Positions 23,015 to 33,185 of a stretch of 64,000 nucleotides of DNA are shown here, in pieces. This stretch comes from Pseudomonadota bacterium (lineage in GTDB: Bacteria > Pseudomonadota > Alphaproteobacteria > Rhizobiales > Xanthobacteraceae): the NCBI GenBank assembly GCA_003576765.1, contig QEVP01000010.1, forward strand, positions 1 to 64,000. The letters run 5' to 3'. The position numbers and the translations under genes were made by a program. Position 1 is the stretch's first letter, and every line of letters begins with the position of its first letter. The notes beneath the pieces were generated by a model, which did no database searches, was not told the DNA's origin, and saw only the letters and a program-made list of their open reading frames with translations.

Positions 23015-23412
23015 AACTCACCCTCGTCGTCGCCTGCGCGCTGATCGATGCCGACAACCGCGTGCTGATCGCGCAGCGCCCGGAAGGCAAGCAGTTGGCC
23101 GGCTTGTGGGAGTTTCCCGGCGGCAAGCTCGATCCCGGCGAGCGGCCCGAGGATGCCCTGATCCGCGAACTCGGCGAAGAACTCGGCATCACCGTGCGCG
23201 AGGCGTGCCTGGCGCCGTTGACCTTCGCAAGCCATGCCTACGAGACGTTCCATCTCTTGATGCCGCTCTATGTCTGCCGCCGCTGGGAGGGCCACGTCGC
23301 CGCGAAGGAAGGGCAGGCGCTGAAATGGGTGCGCGCCAACCGCTTGCGCGACTACCCGATGCCGCCGGCGGACACGCCGCTCATCCCCCACCTGATCGAT
23401 CTTCTGATGTGA
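23011..23412 (+). CDS. mutT: MutT-like Nudix hydrolase (8-oxo-dGTP diphosphatase)
   Basis: Nucleotide-pool sanitising hydrolase of 133 aa. The Nudix box is complete: [18 protein letters not shown] then GEELGI. The N-terminal [21 protein letters not shown] and the WEFPGGK segment are typical of MutT. The start is GTG at 23011, overlapping the argJ stop as GTGA. The argJ-mutT order is common in Hyphomicrobiales. A different nucleotide substrate is possible, as Nudix specificity is hard to read from sequence. Confidence 0.9.
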   Translation: MKLTLVVACALIDADNRVLIAQRPEGKQLAGLWEFPGGKLDPGERPEDALIRELGEELGITVREACLAPLTFASHAYETFHLLMPLYVCRRWEGHVAAKEGQALKWVRANRLRDYPMPPADTPLIPHLIDLLM

Positions 23413-23418
23413 GGCAGT

Positions 23419-23542
23419 TGCCCTGGACGCGCGGCGGTGCGCAGCACTGCCGCGCAGAGCCGGGGCCGTTTCAACGGATGCGCCTTTGGGCGGTCCCGGT
23501 TCTGCGGGGCGGCATCGGGAATGCCGCACCGCGTCCGGGACA
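23419..23542. repeat. TIR-bounded palindromic element, copy A
   Basis: The ends are tgccctggacgcg and cgcgtccgggaca, inverted 13-mers with 2 mismatches. A nested inverted pair lies inside (gcagagccggggccg and cggtcccggttctgc). It has no coding capacity and resembles the element at 29400-29527 in ends and interior. It lies between the convergent mutT and methyltransferase genes. Confidence 0.75.
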
Positions 23543-23569
23543 CGGACCAAAACCCGCCAACCGCGCCCG

Positions 23570-24409
23570 CTATTTTTTACGCCCCTTGATCGCGTCCTCC
23601 AGCCGCGCCTTGGCCGAGCCGGGCTGAAGCGGCTGCTGCTGGCTCGGGTGCGGCTTCCAGCCGGCGACCCAGACGATGTCGAAGGTGGCGCGGATACGGC
23701 CGTCGGGATCGGAAAAATTCTCCGCGTAAATCTCCGCCGTGCGCGCGAGCGTGGCGCGCGACAGCGGCGTGCGCCGCCGCTCGGTGAGGATGTTGGTGGC
23801 GCCCATCCGGCGCAGGTCCGCCATCAAAGCGAGCGCGGTGTCGTAACGCACCACGACGCGGTCGAGATCGGCGACCGGCAGCGCGAAGCGGGCGCGCTGC
23901 AACAGCGCGCCGACGTCGCGCAGGTCGGCGAGCGGTGCGACGCGCGGCGACAGCCCGCCGTCAAGTTCGGTTTCGGCGGCGGCGAACGACTGGCGCAGTT
24001 CGGTCAGCGTCTCGCCGCCGATCAGCGCCGCCAGCAACAGCCCATCGGGCCGCAGCGCCTGGCGGATCTGCGCCAGCACGCCGGGCAGATCGTTGACGAA
24101 TTGCAGCGCCAGGGCCGACACCACGAGGTCGTAGGCGTTGTCGCCAAGGCCGAGGCGCTCGTCGTGGGGAATCGCGACCGGGTCGAGATGGTTGAGCCGG
24201 GTCTTGAGCGTCTTTTGCAAGATATCGGTTGGTGTGCCGAGGTCGGCGGAATCGGGAAACTCGCGCAAGATGGCGTGAAGCCGCTCTGCCATCTCGTCGG
24301 CCACGCGGTCGAGCAGGAAGGTGGCGGCGCCGCCGCGGGCCGCGCGCTTGAGCCGCGCATGCAGGGCGGGGCGGTCGAACACCTGCGGGACGGTGGGCGG
24401 CTCGGTCAT
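23570..24409 (-). CDS. SAM-dependent methyltransferase-fold protein, NDUFAF5/BioC-like
   Basis: The 279-aa protein opens PQVFDRPALHARLKRAARG, the pattern seen in the NDUFAF5/BioC-like group next to comF in alphaproteobacteria, and contains a Rossmann methyltransferase core with VVSALALQFVNDLPGVLAQI and LLLAALIGGETLTELR. In mitochondria NDUFAF5 hydroxylates an Arg of complex I subunit NDUFS7, so a role in NADH dehydrogenase assembly is possible; a BioC role in biotin synthesis is less likely, as no bio genes are nearby. The ATG at 24409 is divergent from comF, 100 bp away. Confidence 0.8.
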   Translation of the reverse strand: MTEPPTVPQVFDRPALHARLKRAARGGAATFLLDRVADEMAERLHAILREFPDSADLGTPTDILQKTLKTRLNHLDPVAIPHDERLGLGDNAYDLVVSALALQFVNDLPGVLAQIRQALRPDGLLLAALIGGETLTELRQSFAAAETELDGGLSPRVAPLADLRDVGALLQRARFALPVADLDRVVVRYDTALALMADLRRMGATNILTERRRTPLSRATLARTAEIYAENFSDPDGRIRATFDIVWVAGWKPHPSQQQPLQPGSAKARLEDAIKGRKK

Positions 24410-24509
24410 CACGGGCCTGTTTCGGTCATCGCGCCGCCTCCCGCAAGGACAAAGGCGTTCTCCCGCCCCGGCAAAAGGTCTATCCTTCGGGGCGGGCAAG
24501 GGGAGACCG

Positions 24510-25295
24510 ATGGCGGCGGAAGCCATCACGTTCACGGCACTCAGCCGGCTTCGCGACTGGAGCGCGAAAGGCGCGCGGCTCGCGCTCGACGCGGCACTGC
24601 CGACGCTGTGCGTCGCCTGCCGCGCGCCGGTGGCGGGCGAGGGCGTGTGCGCGGCGTGCTGGAGCCGGCTGTCGTTCATCGCGGCTCCTTACTGTCCCCG
24701 GCTCGGCATCCCGTTCGCCTGCGATCCTGGTGCTGACGTGATTTCGCAGGAGGCGCTGGCCCGCCCGCCGGCCTACCGCCGCGCCCGCGCCGCGGTGCGC
24801 TACGACGACGTGGCGCGAGCGCTCGTGCATGCGCTCAAATTCCAGGACCGCACCGACCTCGCCCCGGTGATGGGGCGCTGGATGGCGCGCGCCGGCGCCG
24901 AACTGCTCGGCGAGGCCGCGCTGATCGTGCCGGTGCCGCTGCACTGGCGGCGCGGCCTGTCGCGCCGCTTCAACCAGGCCGGCGCGCTGGCGCGGGGCGT
25001 GGCTGCCGTCGCTCGCCGGCCGGTTGCGTCCGGCGTGCTGGCACGGGTGCGGCCGACGCCGCACCAGATCGGCCTGTCGCGCGCCGAGCGTGCCGCCAAT
25101 GTGCAGAACGCCTTCAAGGTCCCGGCGGGAAGCGAGGCGGCGCTCGCCGGGCGTCATGTCGTGCTGATCGACGACGTGCTGACCACCGGCGCCACCGCCG
25201 AAGCCTGTGCCCGTGCGCTGACCCGCGCCGGCGCCGCGGCGGTGGATGTGCTGGTGTTCGCCCGGGTTGTGGACACCCGCGACGGCCCCATATAA
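24510..25295 (+). CDS. comF: ComF-family phosphoribosyltransferase-like protein
   Basis: The 261-aa protein has an N-terminal zinc ribbon (CVACRAPVAGEGVCAACW) and a C-terminal phosphoribosyltransferase fold with the PRPP-binding motif VVLIDDVLTTGAT. Between them are VHALKFQDRTDLAP and the ComF segment RRFNQAGALARGVA. ComF homologues function in DNA uptake in competent bacteria; in most alphaproteobacteria the role is unknown. The ATG at 24510 follows AGGGGAG. It begins a tight run of comF, grxC, amidase and DUF1178 genes. Confidence 0.9.
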   Translation: MAAEAITFTALSRLRDWSAKGARLALDAALPTLCVACRAPVAGEGVCAACWSRLSFIAAPYCPRLGIPFACDPGADVISQEALARPPAYRRARAAVRYDDVARALVHALKFQDRTDLAPVMGRWMARAGAELLGEAALIVPVPLHWRRGLSRRFNQAGALARGVAAVARRPVASGVLARVRPTPHQIGLSRAERAANVQNAFKVPAGSEAALAGRHVVLIDDVLTTGATAEACARALTRAGAAAVDVLVFARVVDTRDGPI

Positions 25296-25322
25296 AGGCG
25301 GATCGTTTCGACCGGACCGGCC

Positions 25323-25595
25323 ATGACCGCCATCGACATTTACACCACGCCGACCTGCGGCTACTGCCGCGCCGCCAAGGCCCTGCTGACGCGCAAGAAC
25401 GCCGCGTATCGCGAGATCGACGTGTCGTGCGACCCGACACTGCGCGAGGAGATGATGGCACGCGCGCCGGGCAGCTTCACCGTGCCGCAGATCTTCATCG
25501 GCGCGACCCATGTCGGTGGCTGTGACGATCTTTACGCGCTGGAGCGCGACGGCAAACTGGATGCGCTGCTCGCCGGCGCGGAGGCTCATTCATGA
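25323..25595 (+). CDS. grxC: Glutaredoxin 3 (GrxC)
   Basis: Dithiol glutaredoxin of 90 aa for glutathione-dependent disulfide reduction. The redox site is CGYC at residues 12-15 instead of the classical CPYC. The remaining family marks are present: the cis-Pro TVPQIFIG and the C-terminal GGCDDLYALERDGKLD. The stop overlaps the next start by 4 bp. Confidence 0.93.
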   Translation: MTAIDIYTTPTCGYCRAAKALLTRKNAAYREIDVSCDPTLREEMMARAPGSFTVPQIFIGATHVGGCDDLYALERDGKLDALLAGAEAHS

Positions 25596-26467
25596 GCGAG
25601 CCGCGCTCCTTCACCGCGGCGATGGTGCAGATGCGCTCCTCGCTGTCGCCGCAGGCGAGTTTCGATGAGGCCGAAAGCCTGATCCGCGAGGCGGTGGCGC
25701 AGGGTGCCGATTACGTGCAGACGCCCGAGGTGTCGAACCTGATCCAGCCCGATCGCGCCGCACTGTTCGCGCTGCTCGCCTCGGAGGACGATGACGCCTC
25801 GCTGAAAGCGTACCGCGCTCTGGCGCGCGACCTCAGCATCCACCTCCATGTCGGCTCGCTGGCGCTGCGCGTGACGCCGGAGCGCGCCGTCAACCGGTCG
25901 TTCCTGATCGGACCCGACGGCGAGGTGATGGCGCGCTACGACAAGATCCACATGTTCGATATCCAGCTCGAGGGCGGCGAGAGCTATCGCGAGTCGGCGA
26001 GCTACCAGCCCGGCGATACCGCGGTGTTCGCCGACCTGCCGTGGGGCCGGCTCGGCCTCACCATCTGCTACGACATGCGCTTTCCCGCGCTCTACCGCGC
26101 GTTGGCCGAACGCGGCGCGATCTTCCTTGCCGCGCCGTCGGCGTTCACGAAGAAAACCGGCGAGGCGCATTGGCATACGCTGTTGCGGGCGCGCGCCATC
26201 GAGAACGGCGCCTACGTGTTCGCGGCGGCGCAGGGAGGCACCCACGAGAGCGGCCGCGTCACCTATGGCCATTCGCTGATCGTCGACCCATGGGGCGAGG
26301 TGCTGGCGGAGGCCGGCACCGAACCCGGCGTCATTCTGGCGCAGATCGATCCGGCGCGGGTTGCCAGCGTGCGCCAAAGCATTCCGTCGTTGCAGCATGG
26401 CCGTCGCTTCGGCATTGCCGAGCCGCACGAGACGGACCGCCTCCGGCTGCTGCGGGGCACGGCATGA
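25592..26467 (+). CDS. Nitrilase-superfamily amidase (Nit2/omega-amidase-like)
   Basis: Carbon-nitrogen hydrolase of 291 aa. The catalytic triad can be read: Glu46 (QTPEVSNL), Lys118 (RYDKIHMFDI) and Cys159 (TICYDMRFPALYRAL). The IHMFDI motif and overall length fit the Nit1/Nit2 group, which hydrolyses deaminated glutathione or alpha-ketoglutaramate. The adjacent grxC makes a glutathione-repair role plausible, but the exact substrate is inference. It overlaps grxC and the DUF1178 gene by 4 bp each. Confidence 0.88.
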   Translation: MSEPRSFTAAMVQMRSSLSPQASFDEAESLIREAVAQGADYVQTPEVSNLIQPDRAALFALLASEDDDASLKAYRALARDLSIHLHVGSLALRVTPERAVNRSFLIGPDGEVMARYDKIHMFDIQLEGGESYRESASYQPGDTAVFADLPWGRLGLTICYDMRFPALYRALAERGAIFLAAPSAFTKKTGEAHWHTLLRARAIENGAYVFAAAQGGTHESGRVTYGHSLIVDPWGEVLAEAGTEPGVILAQIDPARVASVRQSIPSLQHGRRFGIAEPHETDRLRLLRGTA

Positions 26468-26928
26468 TCAGGTACGCGCTGCGCTGCGCGCGCGGCCACG
26501 CCTTCGAGAGCTGGTTTCAGAATTCCGGCGCCTACGACAGCCAGCGCCGGCGCAAGCTTGTGACCTGCCCGGTGTGCGACTCGGCCGAGGTCGAGAAGGC
26601 GCTGATGGCGCCGCAGGTCGGGCGCGGCAGCCGGCGCGAGGCGGCGGCGCCTGTGCCGCAGGCCGAGGCGCCGCCCCAGCCGCAGGCCCCGCTGATGACC
26701 GGCGAGGCCGGCGAGTTGCGCGCAAAGCTGCGCGAACTGCGCGACTTCGTGAAGAAGAACGCCGACGACGTCGGCGAGCGGTTTCCCGCCGAGGCGCGCA
26801 AGATGCACTACGGCGACATCGAGCACCGCGCCATCTACGGCAAGGCGTCGTCGCATGAGGCGCGCGAACTGGTGGAAGAAGGCATCGACATCACGCCGCT
26901 GCCGCTGCTGCCCGACGACACGAACTAG
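26464..26928 (+). CDS. DUF1178 family protein
   Basis: Small protein of 154 aa, function unknown. The N-terminus (MIRYALRCARGHAFESWFQN) plus a later CPVC pair forms a likely zinc ribbon with the initial Cys and His. A Pro/Ala/Gln-rich linker separates it from a conserved C-terminal helical part (FPAEARKMHYGDIEHRAIYG). It is translationally coupled to the amidase. In related genomes ubiG often follows; here the operon ends and a 266-bp gap with no visible gene follows. Confidence 0.88.
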   Translation: MIRYALRCARGHAFESWFQNSGAYDSQRRRKLVTCPVCDSAEVEKALMAPQVGRGSRREAAAPVPQAEAPPQPQAPLMTGEAGELRAKLRELRDFVKKNADDVGERFPAEARKMHYGDIEHRAIYGKASSHEARELVEEGIDITPLPLLPDDTN

Positions 26929-27194
26929 GCGGCTTCAGCCCGCCCCCGGCTGCCCCATCCGGCAGGCTACGAGCCGCCGCGAATCAATCCTCTTGCAGTA
27001 TCGAGCTACCGCGGCCTAGTCTTGCCGCTGCCCGGCGTGCTTTGCCCGCCCGGCTGCGTCTGCCGCGGAACGCGTGCGAGCCGCCATACCGGAGCCGCCG
27101 GCCGCTCTCGCAATGGGCGCAGCGCAGGCCGCTGCGGCATCCGCGACCCCCGCGCGACCTGACGACTAACCATAACGACAGCAGGGAGGATCAG

Positions 27195-28472
27195 ATGTTT
27201 CGCCAGTCTCTTTACGGACTTCTCGGAGCGGCCGCCGCAGCGGCGCTCCTGGCGGCCGCGCCCGCCGCGGCCCAAAACGCAACGCCCGACCGCAACCTCG
27301 ACACGCTCGGCGCATTCAAGGCAACCGGCGCCACCGACATTCCCACCGTGCCGCAGAACGGTCGCAAGGCCGAGGCGATCAAAAAACACCTCGCCAAGAT
27401 CAAGCTGCCCTCGGGCTTCAAGATCAGCCTCTACGCGCTGGTGCCGGATGCGCGGCACATCGCGGTCGGTCCGCAGGGCGTCGTCACCTTCGTCGGCACC
27501 CGCAAGTCCAAGGTCTATGCGGTCACTGATCGCGGCAAGACCGGCGTGGCCGAGGAGGTCAAGGAATTCTCGCCGTCGGTCAGCTTCCGCATTCCCAACG
27601 GCGTCTGCTTCTCGCGCGACGGCGTGTTGTTCATCGCCGAGCAGAACCGCATCCTCAGTTTCCCCGCGGCGGAATTTTTCTATGAAAGCCCCGACGTCGC
27701 CGTCGGCACCGTGATCGCGCAGGGCGAACTGATTCCAAAGGAGGACGAAAGCTTCAACCACACCGCGCGGGTGTGCCGCATCGGTCCCGACAACAAGCTC
27801 TACGTCACGCTTGGCCAGCCCTTCAACGTGCCGGCCAAGGACAAGCTGGAAGGCTTTGCCAAATACGGCATCGGCGGCATCATCCGCGTCGATCTCGACG
27901 GCAAGAACCGCGAGGTCTATGCCGCGGGCATCCGCAATTCGGTCGGCATGGACTTCAATCCGAAGAACGGCCAGCTCTGGTTCACCGATAACCAGGTGGA
28001 CGGCATGGGCGACAACATCCCGCCCGGCGAACTGAACCGCATCACCCAGGCCGGACAGAATTTCGGCTTCCCGTGGTACGGCGGCGGCAAGACCCGCACG
28101 GTGGAATACAAGAGCGATACGCCGCCGGCCAACGTCGTCTTTCCCGAGGTCGAGATGGACGCCCATGCCGCCGATCTCGGCATGATGTTCTATTCCGGCC
28201 GGGCGTTTCCGCAAAAGTATCGCGGCGGCATCTTCTCGGCGCAGCACGGGTCGTGGAACAGGACGGAGCCGGTCGGCGCACGGATCATGTTTACCTCGCT
28301 CAAGCCTGACGGCAGCGCCGACAAGGCCGAGGTGTTCGCCTCCGGCTGGCTCACCGGCGACGGTGAGTATGTCGGCCGGCCGGTCGACGTGGCGCAACTG
28401 CGTGACGGCTCGCTCCTGGTATCCGACGATCTCGCCGGCGCACTCTACCGCATCACCTACGAGGGCAAGTGA
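27195..28472 (+). CDS. Periplasmic PQQ-dependent sugar (glucose/sorbosone) dehydrogenase-like protein
   Basis: Exported six-bladed beta-propeller of the soluble glucose/sorbosone dehydrogenase family, 425 aa. A signal peptide of about 27 residues ends LLAAAPAAAQN. Family segments include FKISLYALVPDARHIAVG, GVLFIAEQNRIL, the DNQVDGMGDNIPPGELN calcium-site-like loop, and AQHGSWNRTEPVG. The ATG at 27195 has a strong GGGAGGA box. The next gene encodes a cytochrome c with a 4-bp overlap, so electrons from sugar or aldehyde oxidation probably pass to that cytochrome. Substrate and true PQQ dependence are inferred. Confidence 0.85.
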   Translation: MFRQSLYGLLGAAAAAALLAAAPAAAQNATPDRNLDTLGAFKATGATDIPTVPQNGRKAEAIKKHLAKIKLPSGFKISLYALVPDARHIAVGPQGVVTFVGTRKSKVYAVTDRGKTGVAEEVKEFSPSVSFRIPNGVCFSRDGVLFIAEQNRILSFPAAEFFYESPDVAVGTVIAQGELIPKEDESFNHTARVCRIGPDNKLYVTLGQPFNVPAKDKLEGFAKYGIGGIIRVDLDGKNREVYAAGIRNSVGMDFNPKNGQLWFTDNQVDGMGDNIPPGELNRITQAGQNFGFPWYGGGKTRTVEYKSDTPPANVVFPEVEMDAHAADLGMMFYSGRAFPQKYRGGIFSAQHGSWNRTEPVGARIMFTSLKPDGSADKAEVFASGWLTGDGEYVGRPVDVAQLRDGSLLVSDDLAGALYRITYEGK

Positions 28473-28822
28473 GGCCGATGCGGGTGACGGCGCGCCGTCT
28501 GGCGGCAGCAGGAGTGCTGATGGCCGCGACGATCGCATCCGTCGGCCTCGCGCGCGCTGACGGCGATGCGGCGAGCGGACGCAAAAAGGCGGCGCAGTGC
28601 GTCGCCTGCCACGGCATCGACGGGCTGTCGAAGATGCCGCTCGCCCCCAACATCGCCGGTTCGCCGGCGATGTATCTGGAGAAGCAACTCAAGGCGTTCC
28701 GCGACGGGGCGCGCAGCGACGAGACCATGAACGTGGTGGTCAAGCCGTTGTCGGATGCCGACATCGCCGACCTCGCCGCATGGTATTCTGGTATCGAGGT
28801 TGAGGTGACGCTGCCGCAATAA
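28469..28822 (+). CDS. Class I c-type cytochrome
   Basis: Periplasmic electron carrier of 117 aa with a signal peptide ending SVGLARADGD, one heme-binding site CVACH (Cys44-His48), and the typical helices YLEKQLKAFRDGARS and LSDADIADLAAWY. The GTG at 28469 overlaps the dehydrogenase stop (GTGA); an in-frame ATG at 28478 is an equally good start and leaves the signal peptide intact. It is the likely electron acceptor of the upstream dehydrogenase. Confidence 0.85.
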   Translation: MRPMRVTARRLAAAGVLMAATIASVGLARADGDAASGRKKAAQCVACHGIDGLSKMPLAPNIAGSPAMYLEKQLKAFRDGARSDETMNVVVKPLSDADIADLAAWYSGIEVEVTLPQ

Positions 28823-28864
28823 GGATTGCTCGGGGCGGCGACGGGCGGCGCGGCGTGCGTAAGG

Positions 28865-29227
28865 TCAGGCTTTGCCGCGCGGCGTCTTGCGCGCGAGCTT
28901 TTCCACCGCCCGGAACTGGTCGCGCGCGGAAACGTGGGCGGTATCCTCGATGGCGCGGTAGAGGTCGATGAGTTCGACCCCGGCCGGTGTCAGCATGGCA
29001 CCGCCGCCCTGCCGGCCGCCCGGCGCCGCGGTCACCGCCGGCTGCGCGAGCGCCTCGTTGATCTGCTCCACCAGCAGCCAGGCGCGCCGATAGGACATGC
29101 CGATCTTGCGCGCGCCGGCCGAGATCGAGCCGGTCTCGCGGATGGCTTCGAGCAGCACGATCTTGCCGGGACCGATGCGGTCCCCGCTGGTGAGATCGAG
29201 GCGGATGCTCAGGCGCGCTTGCGACAT
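28865..29227 (-). CDS. ModE-like LysR-type winged-helix regulator, DNA-binding domain only
   Basis: The 120-aa protein matches the N-terminal half of ModE: GPGKIVLLEAIRETGSISAG, then KIGMSYRRAWLLVEQIN for the recognition helix, and the LTPAGVELIDLYRAIE wing and dimer helix. No molybdate-binding TOBE/MopI domains follow, so it cannot sense molybdate in the same way as full ModE. No mod transporter genes are in the window. An upstream TTG was rejected for the ATG at 29227. Confidence 0.85.
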   Translation of the reverse strand: MSQARLSIRLDLTSGDRIGPGKIVLLEAIRETGSISAGARKIGMSYRRAWLLVEQINEALAQPAVTAAPGGRQGGGAMLTPAGVELIDLYRAIEDTAHVSARDQFRAVEKLARKTPRGKA

Positions 29228-29399
29228 CGACGGCTTTACCAACGAACAGGATGGACAGGATCAAAGGGCAAATCGCCGCGCCGATCAATAGAGCATTTGG
29301 CGATGACGGGCGCGGGCAGGGATGCGCCGTAGCGTGCCAGAGCCTGACGATATCGAATTCGATCAGACCGCAGCATGTCCTTACGCCAGCGGACGATCG

Positions 29400-29527
29400 T
29401 GTCCCGGACGCGGCGCGGCGTAGCACGCCGTGCCGCAGAGCCCGGACCGTGACAGGCGTGGCCTTTCCCTGTGCGGCGATCCCGGATCGGCGACGCAGCA
29501 CTTTCGTGCTGCATCGCGTCCGGGACA
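29400..29527. repeat. TIR-bounded palindromic element, copy B
   Basis: Perfect 13-bp terminal inverted repeats, tgtcccggacgcg and cgcgtccgggaca, bound a 128-bp non-coding segment that contains a gcagcac/gtgctgc hairpin at 29495-29512. It is related to 23419-23542. It sits in the 354-bp gap between modE-like and lepA; the rest of that gap (29228-29399 and 29528-29581) holds nothing I can recognise. Confidence 0.82.
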
Positions 29528-29581
29528 AGGGTACGGGATATGGGTGGAAGCCGGGCTGATCCCGTCTGAGGTCGGGATGCT

Positions 29582-31387
<1,806 letters not shown>

Positions 31388-31516
31388 GGGCGCGGGGATT
31401 ACCATCGGGGCCTGCCACGGGCAAGCGAGGCCGTCGCGGCCGTCGGCGGCGCCCCGGGCCTTGACCGGCGGCAGGCGTTCCGGTCTATCCCGGACGGTGC
31501 CGGAAGGAGGATCCCC

Positions 31517-33076
31517 GTGGCGACAGAGCCGCCCGAGATAGCCGTGCCGCAGGCGCGGGGCGGCCTCGCCGCGAGGCTGGATCGCCTGATCGACGCCGTT
31601 GCCGATCCGGCGCGCCGCGGCCGGACGGTTCCGGTTGTGCTCGGCGTCTATGTGCTGGTGTGGACGCTGTATGCGGTGATCGCCAAGGGCAGCCAGGACA
31701 TCCACTTCGACATGGCCGAGGCCGTGGTGTGGTGGCGGGAGGCGCCGTTCGGCACGCCAAAGCATCCGCCGCTGTCGGGCTGGCTCGCCGGCCTCTGGTT
31801 CGACGTTTTCCCGCGGCAGGACTGGGCGTTCTATCTGCTGGCGATGGCCTGCGTCGGCGTTGCGCTGTGGTTCGCCTGGCGCCTGATGCTGACCTCGCTC
31901 GCCGGCGACAAGCTCGCCGTCGGGCTTGCGATGCTGACGCTGGTTCCGTTCTTCAACTTTCAGGCGCTGAAATACAACGCCAACAGCGTGATGATTTCGC
32001 TGTGGGCGTTCGCGACATGGGCGTTCCTGCGCTCGTTTCAAACCCGCGCCGTTGGCTGGGCGGCGCTCGCGGGCGTGGCCGCCGCGCTGGCGATGCTCGG
32101 CAAGTACTGGGGCATCTTCCTGCTTGCGGGGTGCGGCGTTGCGGCGCTGATCGATACGCGCCGCGCCGCCTATTTCCGCTCACCCGCGCCGTGGGTCAGT
32201 ATCGCGGCCGGGCTCGTGGTGCTCGCGCCGCACCTCGCCTGGGTCGCCGCCAACGGGTTCGAGACATTCGGCTACGCGCTCGCCTCGCACCGCCGCCCGT
32301 TCCATGAGGCGCTGACCGCAGCGCCCGAGTACCTCACCGGCGCGGTGGCCTATGTCATCCTGCCGATCCTGATCGTGGTGTTTGCGGGCCGCCTCTCGAC
32401 CGGCGGAATGAAAGACATGCTGTGGCCGCGCGATCCCGATCGTCGCCTGGCGCTCGTCGTGTTCGCCGTTCCTCTGGTGCTGCCGGTCGCCGTCGCCATC
32501 GCAACCCGCAGCGAAGCGGTGTCGCTGTGGGCGATGGGCAGCATGACGCTGCTGCCGGTGGTGCTGTTGTCCTCGCCGCGTGTCACCGTTTCCCGGCCCG
32601 CGGCACGGCGCACCATCGCGTTCGCCATCGCCTTTCCGCTGCTGGCGCTCGTGGCTGCGCCGGTCGCGGCGATCGTGATCCACCGGCAGGGGCTGGAAAA
32701 TCACATGGCGCACTACCGGCTGCTGGCGCGGGAAGCGGAGCGCGCATGGCGTGCTGCGAGCCCGGCTCCGCTGCGTCTCGTCGGCGGCGAGGATCACATC
32801 ATCAACGGTGTCGCCTTCTACGCCGCAGAAGCACCGGCGACCTACGACGTGCTGCGGCCGCAGGTGACGCCGTGGACCGACGCCGCCCGCATCGCCCGCG
32901 ACGGTATCGTCTGGATCTGCCCGCAGTCGCAGCGACCTTGCGTCGCGGCTATCGAAGCGCAGGCGGCAAGCCGGCCCGCGAGCCAACGCACCGAACTGAC
33001 CGTTGCGCGCGATTATCTCGGCAGCCGCGGAAAGGCCGAGCGCTATTTGCTGATCGCGGTGCCGTCCCAGCGTTAG
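31517..33076 (+). CDS. GT39/ArnT-like membrane glycosyltransferase, first of a tandem pair
   Basis: Polytopic integral membrane protein of 519 aa with about ten hydrophobic helices. The first periplasmic loop has the acidic motif [11 protein letters not shown], and [14 protein letters not shown] and [11 protein letters not shown] follow, all typical of the GT-C fold PMT_2/GT39 family that uses polyprenyl-phosphate sugars. The start is GTG at 31517, supported by an AAGGAGGA box; ATG alternatives lie within the lepA promoter region. The acceptor is unknown; lipid A, lipoprotein or envelope glycan modification are the usual options. Confidence 0.82.
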   Translation: MATEPPEIAVPQARGGLAARLDRLIDAVADPARRGRTVPVVLGVYVLVWTLYAVIAKGSQDIHFDMAEAVVWWREAPFGTPKHPPLSGWLAGLWFDVFPRQDWAFYLLAMACVGVALWFAWRLMLTSLAGDKLAVGLAMLTLVPFFNFQALKYNANSVMISLWAFATWAFLRSFQTRAVGWAALAGVAAALAMLGKYWGIFLLAGCGVAALIDTRRAAYFRSPAPWVSIAAGLVVLAPHLAWVAANGFETFGYALASHRRPFHEALTAAPEYLTGAVAYVILPILIVVFAGRLSTGGMKDMLWPRDPDRRLALVVFAVPLVLPVAVAIATRSEAVSLWAMGSMTLLPVVLLSSPRVTVSRPAARRTIAFAIAFPLLALVAAPVAAIVIHRQGLENHMAHYRLLAREAERAWRAASPAPLRLVGGEDHIINGVAFYAAEAPATYDVLRPQVTPWTDAARIARDGIVWICPQSQRPCVAAIEAQAASRPASQRTELTVARDYLGSRGKAERYLLIAVPSQR

Positions 33077-33185
33077 CGCGGGTCGTACACCGTTTGTTTA
33101 GAGACATATCAGCCGATGGCGGCCGAATGCGGTTGCGGCGGAAGCTGCGACGCTGCTAGCAAGCCGCAAGATCTAAGGACACATC

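Noticed and set aside
23486..24736. 416-codon plus-strand frame antisense to the methyltransferase gene
   Set aside because: Shadow of a supported minus-strand gene that also runs through comF in the wrong frame.
29251..29559. 102-codon plus-strand frame between the ModE-like gene and lepA
   Set aside because: About a third of it lies in the TIR-bounded palindromic element and the product has no family resemblance.
31388..32041. 218-codon N-terminal extension of lepA
   Set aside because: LepA proteins start at the chosen ATG, and the extension overlaps the divergent glycosyltransferase gene and its ribosome-binding site.
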